Shown one piece after another: positions 8,125 through 16,120 of a stretch of 21,348 nucleotides of DNA. A program made the position numbers and the translations under genes. Below the pieces are notes generated by a model, which was not told where the DNA came from, did not search any database, and was given only the letters and a program-made list of their open reading frames with translations. Each line of letters begins with the position of its first letter. The stretch's first letter is position 1. Source of the DNA: Chitinophagaceae bacterium (lineage in GTDB: Bacteria > Bacteroidota > Bacteroidia > Chitinophagales > Chitinophagaceae); contig JAJTCI010000007.1 of assembly GCA_021323155.1 (NCBI GenBank), positions 1-21,348 of the forward strand, written 5' to 3'.

Positions 8125-8132
8125 TACCTTTG
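8125..8132 (+). promoter_or_regulatory. Probable -7 element for the WecA-like gene
   Basis: TACCTTTG matches TAnnTTTG exactly and lies 50 bases before the ATG at 8182. No clear -33 TTG at 17-23 bases upstream. It lies in the 234-bp divergent gap (7948-8181), where I see no small gene or riboswitch. Confidence 0.42.
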
Positions 8133-8181
8133 AACGCCCCCTGCCCGAAAACTGTAAAGCTATTTATCAAATAAAGATTTC

Positions 8182-9315
8182 ATGGAACAAATTGTCATAG
8201 GCGGAATTATCGCTTTTTTGGTCACTTTTTACGCCATCCCGGTCATAATCAAGGTGGCTGACCTGAAAAAGCTGTATGATGTGCCCGATGAAAGGAAGAT
8301 CCATAAGAAACCGATCCCCTCGCTGGGCGGGTTTGGGATTTTCGTCGGGTTCGCTGTTGCACTGTTACTGATGCTGGATTTTAAGCTCCTTCCTGAGTTA
8401 CAATATTATTTCGCCGCTTTCCTGATCATATTTTTCCTGGGTATCAAGGACGATATCATCGTATTATCCGCACAGAAGAAATTTATCGGCCAGTTACTGG
8501 TGGCGGCCATCCTGATGTTCAAAGCCAAGCTGTTGATCACCAACATGCACGGCTTCCTGGGTATTGAGGCCATCAAACCCACGGTCCAGTATTTCCTTAC
8601 GCTGTTCACGATTATCGTCATCATTAACGCCTATAACCTGATCGATGGCGTAGACGGTCTCGCGGGATCACTTGGACTGATAACATCCGCGGTATTCGGG
8701 ACGTTTTTCCTGTTGAATAATGAATATGCTTATGCAGCGCTGGGTTTTGCTCTGGCTGGAAGCATTCTTTCGTTCCTTATTTATAATTTCTACCCTGCCA
8801 AGATATTTATGGGCGATACGGGATCGATGCTCATCGGGCTGGTCAACACCATCCTGGTGATACGATTCATCGAGATGGCGCCCAGCGGTTCAAACCTGCC
8901 ACTGGTAGCGACGCCTGCCCTTGGTTTTGGTATCCTGGTACTTCCCCTGATGGATACGTTGCGCGTGTTTGGCATCCGGATATTCCATGGCAGATCGCCA
9001 TTCAGTCCGGACAGGAACCATCTGCACCATATCTTACTTGACCGCGGCCTGAACCACCGTTCCGTTACCTTAATTCTTGCCGCAACCGCCATACTGTTCA
9101 TCGCGATCTCATACGTGGCCCAGCCAATCGGGACAACTTATATCATTCTTGGCCTTGCAGGGTTATTCTTCGCCGGGGTGCTTGCGTTGTACCTTACGCG
9201 TCCACGCATGCATCTTCACGTGGTAAAGAGTGACGAGGAATCCATGAGTAACGCGAAGGTGCGACTGGTGTCGATTTACACCGATCCCGCTCCCGTAGCA
9301 GTCGATGAAGAATGA
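8182..9315 (+). CDS. wecA: Polyprenyl-phosphate N-acetylhexosamine-1-phosphate transferase (WecA/MraY superfamily)
   Basis: 377 residues, integral membrane protein with about ten or eleven hydrophobic helices. It belongs to the family that moves a sugar-1-phosphate from a UDP-sugar to undecaprenyl phosphate, the first step of O-antigen, capsule or teichoic-type glycan synthesis. Signature motifs are present: GIKDDI (Asp90, Asp91), NAYNLIDGVDGLAG (149-162, with Asp155 and Asp158), KIFMGDTGS (207-215, Asp212) and the cytoplasmic HGRSPFSPDRNHLHHIL loop (269-285) with HxHH, which favours WecA/TagO over MraY. The C-terminal tail after about residue 340 is hydrophilic and may vary between species. 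It is a single-gene unit with its own promoter-like element and terminator; no other glycan gene is next to it. The exact sugar is unknown. Confidence 0.9.
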   Translation: MEQIVIGGIIAFLVTFYAIPVIIKVADLKKLYDVPDERKIHKKPIPSLGGFGIFVGFAVALLLMLDFKLLPELQYYFAAFLIIFFLGIKDDIIVLSAQKKFIGQLLVAAILMFKAKLLITNMHGFLGIEAIKPTVQYFLTLFTIIVIINAYNLIDGVDGLAGSLGLITSAVFGTFFLLNNEYAYAALGFALAGSILSFLIYNFYPAKIFMGDTGSMLIGLVNTILVIRFIEMAPSGSNLPLVATPALGFGILVLPLMDTLRVFGIRIFHGRSPFSPDRNHLHHILLDRGLNHRSVTLILAATAILFIAISYVAQPIGTTYIILGLAGLFFAGVLALYLTRPRMHLHVVKSDEESMSNAKVRLVSIYTDPAPVAVDEE

Positions 9316-9332
9316 TATCACACAACGAATTG

Positions 9333-9357
9333 AAAAGCACCCTCGCGGTGCTTTTTT
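9333..9357 (+). terminator. Intrinsic terminator after the WecA-like gene
   Basis: Stem AAAAGCACC (9333-9341) pairs perfectly with GGTGCTTTT (9347-9355) around the loop CTCGC, and the T run continues to 9357. It lies 18 bases after the stop codon. Confidence 0.85.
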
Positions 9358-9385
9358 GTTGGATGCATTTATACTCCTGATTCCT

Positions 9386-9393
9386 TAGTTTTG
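9386..9393 (+). promoter_or_regulatory. Probable -7 element for frr
   Basis: TAGTTTTG matches TAnnTTTG exactly. A TTG at 9359-9361 is 24 bases upstream, slightly farther than the usual -33 spacing. The predicted start site falls at about 9398-9401, so the frr mRNA would have a leader of roughly 5-14 bases. Confidence 0.42.
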
Positions 9394-9411
9394 CGTTAAC
9401 AATCTATGCTT

Positions 9412-9975
9412 ATGGCGGAGGAACTGGAATCTATTATTTCTGATGCGGAGTCTCATATGCAAAAGGCGATCGGGCACCTGGAAACCGAGCTTACCAAGGT
9501 GAGGGCCGGTAAAGCCAACCCATCTATGCTTGATGGGATCAACATCGACTATTATGGTTCTCCCACACCCATCAACCAGGTAGCCAACGTTACCGTGCTG
9601 GACGCACGCACCATCAGCATCCAACCCTGGGAGAAGAATATGCTGGCTCCTATTGAAAAAGGCATCATGCAGGCGAATATTGGCATTACCCCTCAAAATG
9701 ACGGCGTACAGATCCGCTTGTTCATGCCACCGCTAACCGAGGAAAGAAGAAGGGAATTGGTAAAGAAAGCAAGTGGAGAGGGCGAACATTCAAAGGTCGC
9801 GATCCGCAACATACGAAGAGACTCACTGGAACATGTAAAAAAACTTCAGAAGAACGGCCTGAGCGAGGACATCGCGAAGGATGGTGAAAAGCGTATCCAG
9901 GACATCACGGACCGGTTCATCGTGCTTGTAGACAAGCACCTGGCCGCAAAGGAGAAAGAGATCATGGCCGTTTAA
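9412..9975 (+). CDS. frr: Ribosome recycling factor
   Basis: 187 residues from the chosen start, close to the family's usual 185. RRF acts with EF-G to split the post-termination ribosome. The family hallmarks are plain: LETELTKVRAGKANPSMLDGI near the N-terminus, YYGSPTPINQVANVTVLDARTISIQPW, and the C-terminal helices PPLTEERRRELVKKA...VAIRNIRRD. ATG at 9406 is an alternative start (Met-Leu-Met-Ala); I prefer 9412 because MAEELESI aligns with the normal N-terminus. The gene lies between a terminator and a promoter-like element upstream and a convergent gene downstream, so it is likely monocistronic. Its TAA stop overlaps the stop of the EamA gene within TTAA at 9972-9975. Confidence 0.95.
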   Translation: MAEELESIISDAESHMQKAIGHLETELTKVRAGKANPSMLDGINIDYYGSPTPINQVANVTVLDARTISIQPWEKNMLAPIEKGIMQANIGITPQNDGVQIRLFMPPLTEERRRELVKKASGEGEHSKVAIRNIRRDSLEHVKKLQKNGLSEDIAKDGEKRIQDITDRFIVLVDKHLAAKEKEIMAV

Positions 9976-10841
9976 TTCCGGTTGGCCAGGTACACACCCC
10001 CCAGTATTATCCCGAGGCAGCCCACCTGCCAGAATGTTATCACTTCATGGTCGATCACGCCCCAGAATATCGCTACGAAAGGAATACCGTAGGTAACGGT
10101 GGATGCGAATAGCGCGCCCGCGCGTTTCAACAGCATATAGAACAGGATAGACGCTACCGCGGTCCCCATCATACCCAGGACTGCACTGGCCCCGGTGGCT
10201 CTTATCACCAACTCGTTATCCAGGTCAAGGTCAAAATACCCGGTAAAGTAGAGGATAAGTGATGATGGTATGATGAGAAAGACAAAAGCCAGGGAAGCGA
10301 TGTTGATGGAATTGACTGTCTTCATGTGCGTGCCGATCATATTTACATTCACACCATAGAAAATAGTGGCCAGCAATACGAGTAATGAATAAGAGAAATC
10401 TTTAAATGAAATACCCTTGTTGGCGGCGAAAGGGAGCAGGGCCAGTCCAATAAATCCTACAACGATACCCAGCCATTTGTTGGGCGCCGCTTTAAGCTTA
10501 AAGAATAATACACCGATGATGATAGTGAACAAAGGTGTGAGGGCATTGAGAATACCAGCCAGCGAGCTGTCAATCTTGGTTTGCGCCACGCAAAAAAGAT
10601 AGGCTGGAAAGAAACTCCCAAGGAAACCGGACAGGATGACCAGCCAGAATTTATCACGGGGTATCTGGCGGATCGCCCGGAATGCAAAAGGCAACAATAC
10701 CAGTCCTGCGCTAAACAGTCGTAAAGAAGCCACGTGGTATGGGTCAAGTTCATGAATGCCCACCTTCATCAACATAAAGGAGCTGCCCCAGATGATACAT
10801 AGTATAATGAAGAGCCCCCAGTTGATCAGCCTGTTTCGCAT
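9972..10841 (-). CDS. EamA/DMT-family transporter
   Basis: 289 residues from the start chosen here, with ten hydrophobic helices arranged as two repeated EamA domains (each about 135 residues), the usual drug/metabolite transporter layout. The first repeat opens with the typical IIWGSSFMLMKVG segment. Members export amino acids, metabolites or drugs, or move nucleotide sugars; substrate is not predictable here. An in-frame ATG at 10869-10871 would add MRILINICHS; I prefer the ATG at 10839-10841 because MRNRLINWGLFIILCIIWG places TM1 normally. The stop shares 4 bases (TTAA) with frr. It is divergent from scpA and has no same-strand neighbour. Confidence 0.87.
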   Translation of the reverse strand: MRNRLINWGLFIILCIIWGSSFMLMKVGIHELDPYHVASLRLFSAGLVLLPFAFRAIRQIPRDKFWLVILSGFLGSFFPAYLFCVAQTKIDSSLAGILNALTPLFTIIIGVLFFKLKAAPNKWLGIVVGFIGLALLPFAANKGISFKDFSYSLLVLLATIFYGVNVNMIGTHMKTVNSINIASLAFVFLIIPSSLILYFTGYFDLDLDNELVIRATGASAVLGMMGTAVASILFYMLLKRAGALFASTVTYGIPFVAIFWGVIDHEVITFWQVGCLGIILGGVYLANRN

Positions 10842-10981
10842 AGAGTGGCAAATATTAATAAGTATCCGCATTTGTAAAATACTACTTTGTGTATCAGGGC
10901 TATTTAAGGGCCGCGGGGGTGGATAAATTAACTTCCGCTATAAGCCGATTCAGGCTTTATTTGCATCATAAGTCAAGCACC

Positions 10982-11773
10982 GTGAACACAGCTACCTACC
11001 AGATCAAATTACCCCAGTTTGAAGGCCCTTTCGACCTGCTCCTGTTCTTTATTGAGCGCGACGAACTGGACATCTATAACATACCGATCACCCGCATCAT
11101 ACAGGATTTCCTTGGCTTCATACATAGCCAGGAAGAGCATAATATCGACCTGAGCAGCGAGTTCATCCTGTTCGTCTCCACGCTGATGCGTATAAAGGCC
11201 AAAATGCTGCTGCCCAGGAAGGAAATTGATGCGCAGGGCAACGAGATCGACCCGCGCCAGGAGCTCATCGATAAGATCCTCGAGTATAAGCGCTTCAAAG
11301 AAGCCGCCGCGCAGATGGCAGAAATGGAAGCGGTACGTATGCTGATGGTGAAGCGCGGTAACCTGCAAAAGGAGCTGGCCAATATCGGTGAAGATGCTTC
11401 TGAAGGAACCGAGATACAGACCGTGACGATGTTCCGGTTGATGAAAGCCTTCGAAAAGGTGATGCAACGTGTTTACGAGCGTAACAACAAGCCCGTGCAC
11501 ACCGTTGTCAAGTATAACTATACGATGGAAGAAAGCAGGGAGAACATGCTTTCAATGGTAGAGTCGGGGCGTACTGTTGCGTTTGAAAAGATCTTTGAAC
11601 AATGTGACAACAGGATACACGCCATCTTCCTTTTCCTGTCACTGCTGGAATTGGTTCAGCAGAAATACATGTCATTGTTAGTTGGCGAAGGCCGTAATAA
11701 CTTCATCGTGGAATGGAATAACAACCGGGAAGAAGACATCGCCGCCCCTGAACTGCCCGTGGAGAACGATTAA
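10982..11773 (+). CDS. scpA: Segregation and condensation protein A (kleisin)
   Basis: 263 residues from a GTG start. ScpA is the kleisin subunit that bridges SMC heads and binds ScpB in the bacterial condensin, which organises and segregates the chromosome. Family motifs: YQIKLPQFEGPFDLLLFFIERDELDIYNI at the N-terminus, FILFVSTLMRIKAKMLLPR, and the C-terminal winged-helix part with FEKIFEQ and FLSLLELVQQK. The frame extends upstream to a GTG at 10889, but those 31 residues do not look like ScpA and overlap the probable promoter region, so I start at 10982, directly before TYQIKLPQFEGP. No scpB or smc is adjacent. The TAA stop overlaps the histidine kinase stop within TTAA at 11770-11773. Confidence 0.9.
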   Translation: MNTATYQIKLPQFEGPFDLLLFFIERDELDIYNIPITRIIQDFLGFIHSQEEHNIDLSSEFILFVSTLMRIKAKMLLPRKEIDAQGNEIDPRQELIDKILEYKRFKEAAAQMAEMEAVRMLMVKRGNLQKELANIGEDASEGTEIQTVTMFRLMKAFEKVMQRVYERNNKPVHTVVKYNYTMEESRENMLSMVESGRTVAFEKIFEQCDNRIHAIFLFLSLLELVQQKYMSLLVGEGRNNFIVEWNNNREEDIAAPELPVEND

Positions 11774-13506
11774 GCCAATGTAGCACGTGCGGCAGAAGTG
11801 GCCGCCGTTGCATTTTTGATCTTCGCAAGTAATTCCTGCGGAATGAATGGCTTCAGCGCGCAATCGACAAATCCCATTTTGATCAGCCCCTGCAGCATCT
11901 CATTGTCAAGCAATGCCGCGGTAAACGCGATGGCGGGTATCTCCGGGTACATTTTACGGATCTCACGAATGGCGGTATAACCGTCAACTTCCGGCATTTC
12001 GAGGTCCAGGAGGATTATATCAAAATTGCCGTCTTCTTTCAATGCCTCTATCGCCTGCGCGCCATTTTCGGCAGTCACCACATCTGCTTTCCAGTCTTCC
12101 AGCATTTTCTTCGCGATCATCATATTGATGATATTGTCCTCGGCAATCAAAACGCGGTATCCCCTCAGGTCGTTGTTGTCGTTGGCAAGCGTAGTAGCAT
12201 TCGTCGATGCTTTGGAGAGTTTAAATTCTATAGTAAAAGAAAACTCGCTGCCTTCGTTTTTGAGGCTGTTCACTTCCAGGGAACTGTTCATCAGTTGCAG
12301 CAGGCGCTGGCTGATGGTTAAACCAAGGCCTGTGCCACCAAATCTCCTGGAACTGTGATTGCTGGCCTGCCAGAAACTCTCGAAGATGCGCTGCTGGTCT
12401 ACCGGCGCGATCCCGATGCCGGTGTCTTTGATGCGGAACTGCACTATGACCCTTTCATCTGTTTTATCCAACGCGGCAGCCTTCAGTTCAACATATCCTT
12501 TTTCAGTGAACTTAAGCGCGTTCGCGAGTATGTTGTTTAGGATCTGTACCAGTCTTAGGTCGTCGTGGTGCACGGTTGCATGAAGCGCTTCCTCCACGTT
12601 CACTTTCAGCTGGATTCCTTTTTCTTCAAAATGATTATAGAAAGGAAGTGTTGATTTCTCAAGCAGTGTCTTCAGGTTAAAGTCTACCGGGTGAAGGTTT
12701 AGTTTGCCCGCTTCAATCTTATTAAAGTCAAGGATGTCGTTTACCAGGCGCAGCATATGGTCGGAACAATACTTCAGGATGTTCAGGTATTCTTCCTGGT
12801 GGGGCAACGAGGCTTCTTTCTCCAGCAGGTTCGAAACACCGATAATACCGTTCAAAGGCGTTCTTAATTCATGGCCCATGTTGGAAAGGAATCTTGAACG
12901 GGCCTGCGCGGCTTCCTCTGTTTTTTGCTTCTGGAGAATGATCGTCTGCACATACTTCCGCTCCATGAAAAGGCCCAGGATGGCGAAGGAGGCGGAGATC
13001 AGGATCACGCTTAAGCTATTGTTCAGGAACATGCGCGCATAGATATCTTCTGTGATATTCTGCCAGCCGCTCATTTCCGGTGCATAGAAGATGCAGGCGC
13101 AAAAGCAGGCGATGGTCACTGCCAGGTAGGCCGATAACTCTTCCAGGTAGCGTTCATGATTGTCAATGAGGTATGGCAGTACCGTGAGCAGGGGTATGAA
13201 AAACAGGTAGCCGCCCGATTTCAATCCTTCCGCAAAAGCGATAACCGTGAGGATGCTGTTGATCGAAACAACTGAAAAGACCTTTGCCGCGGTAAACCAG
13301 CCTTTGAAATTCAGCATTAAGATAATTAGAAAACAAGCCAGCAGGCTACCCACCAGCAATGCCGACAAGGTGTTGCCATAGATGATATTGGTAACAATAG
13401 AAATGACCGAGAACAGCATGGCTATATAGCCAAAGCGTGCCGTTCGCTTTATAGTTTCTTTTATGTCGTGAACGGAGGTTACCGAATTGGGAGTTTCAGC
13501 GGTCAT
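11770..13506 (-). CDS. Membrane-bound hybrid sensor histidine kinase with C-terminal receiver
   Basis: 578 residues. Residues about 22-182 form about six membrane helices with only short loops, so it probably senses something within or at the membrane. A short coiled linker leads to HisKA with the phospho-accepting His212 in NMGHELRTPLNG, then the ATPase domain: N box (LNNILANALKF, Asn324/325), G1 DTGIGI (from Asp361) and G2 GGTGLGL (390-396). After a linker rich in Ser/Thr/Asn comes a receiver (about 450-565) with Glu456-Asp457, phosphorylatable Asp501, Thr529 and Lys552. There is no output domain, so the signal must pass on by phosphotransfer to another protein. It begins 29 bases after the dxs stop on the same strand with no terminator between, so the two are probably one transcript. 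The stop overlaps scpA by 4 bases. Confidence 0.92.
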   Translation of the reverse strand: MTAETPNSVTSVHDIKETIKRTARFGYIAMLFSVISIVTNIIYGNTLSALLVGSLLACFLIILMLNFKGWFTAAKVFSVVSINSILTVIAFAEGLKSGGYLFFIPLLTVLPYLIDNHERYLEELSAYLAVTIACFCACIFYAPEMSGWQNITEDIYARMFLNNSLSVILISASFAILGLFMERKYVQTIILQKQKTEEAAQARSRFLSNMGHELRTPLNGIIGVSNLLEKEASLPHQEEYLNILKYCSDHMLRLVNDILDFNKIEAGKLNLHPVDFNLKTLLEKSTLPFYNHFEEKGIQLKVNVEEALHATVHHDDLRLVQILNNILANALKFTEKGYVELKAAALDKTDERVIVQFRIKDTGIGIAPVDQQRIFESFWQASNHSSRRFGGTGLGLTISQRLLQLMNSSLEVNSLKNEGSEFSFTIEFKLSKASTNATTLANDNNDLRGYRVLIAEDNIINMMIAKKMLEDWKADVVTAENGAQAIEALKEDGNFDIILLDLEMPEVDGYTAIREIRKMYPEIPAIAFTAALLDNEMLQGLIKMGFVDCALKPFIPQELLAKIKNATAATSAARATLA

Positions 13507-13535
13507 GTTGAAATTGTCTCTCTGTCGTTTTTTGT

Positions 13536-15461
13536 TTAACCCAGTATACTTACCGATACCTGCGTTTTTAGTAATGCTCGTACTGTTTCAGCGATCGCCT
13601 GGGCATCATATTCACATTCCCGGTGTAGTTCTTTTGGTGAGCCGTGTTCCACGATCCTGTCAGGAATACCCAGCATCTTTACTTCCGCCTTGTACCCGTG
13701 GAGGTTCATGAATTCCAGTATAGCAGATCCAAAACCACCCGTGGTGGTCCCGTCTTCAATCGTTACTACTTTATCGTATTTAGTAAACACCTCGTGAAGC
13801 AGTGCCTCATCCAGTGGTTTTGCAAAACGCATGTCGTAATGTGCAGGATCCAGGCCCTGGGTGCGGAGTTCGCGGATAGCCGCCTGTGCAAAATTTCCCG
13901 GGTGACCAAGGCTGAGTATCGCCACGTCCCGGCCATCCTTCAGCTTTCTACCTTTGCCGATCTCTATCTCTTCGAAGGGTGTTCTCCATTCAGCCATTAC
14001 ACCTTCTCCCCTTGGATAGCGGATAACGAAGGGGTATTGGGTAGATTCCAGTTGCGCCGTATACATCAGGTTTCTCAGTTCCTTTTCATTCATCGGTGCA
14101 CTGATGATCATATCGGGGATACAACGGAAATAGGCGATATCGTAAGCACCATGGTGGGTGGGACCGTCTTCGCCAACCAGGCCGGCACGGTCAAGACATA
14201 ACACCACGGGAAGTTTCTGTATCGCTACATCGTGTACTACCTGGTCGTATGCCCGTTGCATAAACGAGGAGTATATGTTGCAGAAAACTTTCATTCCCTG
14301 GGTTGCAAGACCTGCACTGAGGGTAACGGCATGTTGCTCGCAGATGCCAACGTCGAATGCACGGTGCGGCATCTTTTCCATCATGTATTTCAAGGAAGAG
14401 CCGCTCGGCATCGCCGGTGTAATGCCCATTACTTTCTCATTCAATTCGGCCAGTTCAATCATGGTGTGGCCGAAGACATCCTGGTATTTAGGAGGCTGAG
14501 GTGCTTCGAACTTCTTTTTATAGATCTCACCGGTTACTTTATCGAACAGGCCTGGCGCGTGCCACTTGGTCTGGTCTTTTTCCGCCAGTGAATATCCCTT
14601 GCCTTTCACCGTGATAATATGCAGGATCTTTGGACCGGGTATCTTTTTCAGGTCGGCGAGTGTATCTACCAGCTTGGTGATGTTGTGACCGTCTATCGGC
14701 CCAAAATACCTGATCTTAAGTGCTTCGAAAAGGTTGGCGCTGCTGCTCACCATCGTCTTCATGCTCTCTGCCACCTTGTGCGCCATGGTGCGGGTCAGGC
14801 GTTTGCCTGGCAACTTGCCAAGTGCCTTCCATACATCGTCTTTGAATTTGTTGTATGTAGGCGACAGCGCGATGTCTGTCAGGTATTCTTTCAAAGCACC
14901 AACGTTCGGGTCAATACTCATGCAGTTATCGTTCAATACGATCAGCATGTCAGTATCGGCAACGCCCGCGTGGTTCATCGCTTCGAAAGCAAGGCCGGCG
15001 GTCATAGCGCCATCACCGATCACGGCAACGCATTTCCGGTCTTCGCCTTTGTATTTGGCCGCCATCGCCATCCCAAGTGCAGCGGATATGGACGTAGAAG
15101 AGTGCCCAACACCGAATGTGTCATATTCACTTTCGCTACGTTTAGGAAAGCCACTGAGGCCTTTGTACTTCCTGTTGGTGATGAAGTTGTCGCGACGCCC
15201 GGTGAGTATCTTATGACCGTAAGCCTGGTGACCTACATCCCATACCACCTGGTCGTATGGCGTGTTGTACATATAATGCAAGGCAACCGAGAGTTCAACC
15301 ACGCCCAGGCTGGCACCAAAGTGCCCGCCATGAACACTCACCACATCGATGATGTATTGACGTAATTCCTCGCAAACCTGGTGTAATTGTTCTTTGCTGA
15401 GTTGCTTAAGATCGGCCGGGCTATCGATATGCCTCAAAAGCTGGCCGGGCGTGATCTCCAT
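13536..15461 (-). CDS. dxs: 1-deoxy-D-xylulose-5-phosphate synthase
   Basis: 641 residues. DXS condenses pyruvate and glyceraldehyde 3-phosphate to DXP, the first step of the MEP isoprenoid pathway, also feeding thiamine and pyridoxal synthesis in some bacteria. It uses thiamine diphosphate. Motifs: SVHGGHFGASLG with His47, GHQAYGHKILTGR (77-89), GDGAM (149-153) and the LNDNCMS segment of the ThDP site, ICEQHAV with Glu375, and EDGPTHHGAYD in the pyrimidine domain; the C-terminal transketolase domain runs from about residue 505. The frame continues upstream to an ATG at 15537-15539, but those 26 residues (basic, simple) are outside the family's normal start, so I use the ATG at 15459-15461 (MEITPGQLLRHIDSPADLK). 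The hybrid kinase follows 29 bases downstream. Confidence 0.95.
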   Translation of the reverse strand: MEITPGQLLRHIDSPADLKQLSKEQLHQVCEELRQYIIDVVSVHGGHFGASLGVVELSVALHYMYNTPYDQVVWDVGHQAYGHKILTGRRDNFITNRKYKGLSGFPKRSESEYDTFGVGHSSTSISAALGMAMAAKYKGEDRKCVAVIGDGAMTAGLAFEAMNHAGVADTDMLIVLNDNCMSIDPNVGALKEYLTDIALSPTYNKFKDDVWKALGKLPGKRLTRTMAHKVAESMKTMVSSSANLFEALKIRYFGPIDGHNITKLVDTLADLKKIPGPKILHIITVKGKGYSLAEKDQTKWHAPGLFDKVTGEIYKKKFEAPQPPKYQDVFGHTMIELAELNEKVMGITPAMPSGSSLKYMMEKMPHRAFDVGICEQHAVTLSAGLATQGMKVFCNIYSSFMQRAYDQVVHDVAIQKLPVVLCLDRAGLVGEDGPTHHGAYDIAYFRCIPDMIISAPMNEKELRNLMYTAQLESTQYPFVIRYPRGEGVMAEWRTPFEEIEIGKGRKLKDGRDVAILSLGHPGNFAQAAIRELRTQGLDPAHYDMRFAKPLDEALLHEVFTKYDKVVTIEDGTTTGGFGSAILEFMNLHGYKAEVKMLGIPDRIVEHGSPKELHRECEYDAQAIAETVRALLKTQVSVSILG

Positions 15462-15668
15462 GCGTTTCCTGAATTTTTGTAAAAGTAATGTTTTCAGGGG
15501 TTTCAGGGTTCGGGGGAGGCGTTTTTGTGTTGAATTCACAAAGCATTATCAAAGCGGCAATTGTGCCGGTAATTGATGCTGCAACAAGGCGTTGCGGCTT
15601 GCCCAATGGTTGGCCCCGGCAACGTACCTGAAAATACAGCCCGGTGAATTCTTCTATATCTTCAACTA
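15462..15668. other. Divergent gap between dxs and the DUF2721 gene
   Basis: 207 bp with no gene. A doubled TTTCAGGG(G) motif lies at 15492-15508. On the minus strand TACTTTTA lies about 20 bases before the dxs ATG and differs from TAnnTTTG only at the last base, so it may be the dxs -7 element. I see no THI-box-like structure. Confidence 0.4.
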
Positions 15669-16103
15669 ATGGAAATCACGATCAATACGCCCGCCATCCT
15701 TTTCCCGGCCATCAGCCTGATCATGCTGGCCTACACCAACCGGTTCCTTGCCTTAAGCAACCGCATCCGTAACCTGCACGAACGATACGAAAAAGGGGAA
15801 AAGAAGGAGATACTTCACGGGCAGATCAAGAACCTCCGGTACCGCCTTAACATCATCAAGAATATGCAGGCACTCGGTGTGCTGAGTTTCATCAGCTGTA
15901 TCTTCTGCATGTATTTTATCTACGTGGAATGGATGGAATTCGCCCACGCGGTATTCGCATTCAGTCTTTTTACATTTTCCCTTTCGCTCCTGTTGTCCCT
16001 CGTAGAAATCCAGAAAAGCACCAAGGCGCTTGAGTTGGAACTGAGCGATATGGAGGGGCTGGAAGACCCTTCGCTGGTAGATTACATCCGGAAGAAATTC
16101 TAG
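15669..16103 (+). CDS. DUF2721 family membrane protein
   Basis: 144 residues. It has a hydrophobic helix at the N-terminus (about 8-24, TPAILFPAISLIMLAYTN), a basic amphipathic stretch with LSNRIRNLHERYEKGEK and IKNLRYRLNIIKNMQ (about 28-67), then two close hydrophobic helices (about 68-87 and 92-112), and an acidic C-terminus ending in YIRKKF. This pattern matches the uncharacterised DUF2721 family; no catalytic motif is visible and I assign no function. It is a single-gene unit, divergent from dxs and convergent with the second ABC exporter, whose stop lies 17 bases beyond its own. No terminator lies in that gap. Confidence 0.85.
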   Translation: MEITINTPAILFPAISLIMLAYTNRFLALSNRIRNLHERYEKGEKKEILHGQIKNLRYRLNIIKNMQALGVLSFISCIFCMYFIYVEWMEFAHAVFAFSLFTFSLSLLLSLVEIQKSTKALELELSDMEGLEDPSLVDYIRKKF

Positions 16104-16120
16104 CGTGTAAAGCCAGTTGG

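Noticed and set aside
10889..10981. Upstream GTG start for scpA adding 31 residues
   Set aside because: The extension is unlike ScpA N-termini and overlaps probable promoter sequence; the GTG at 10982 fits the family.
14619..15365. 248-codon plus-strand open frame inside dxs, and others nearby (13644-14201, 14734-15216)
   Set aside because: Shadows of the dxs reading frame; dxs is full length with all motifs and these show no domain.
15462..15539. Upstream ATG for dxs adding 26 residues
   Set aside because: The extension is basic and simple, contains a doubled TTTCAGGG motif, and lies outside the normal DXS start.
15462..15668. Thiamine riboswitch before dxs, a thiamine-dependent enzyme
   Set aside because: No THI-box-like conserved helices can be seen in the gap.
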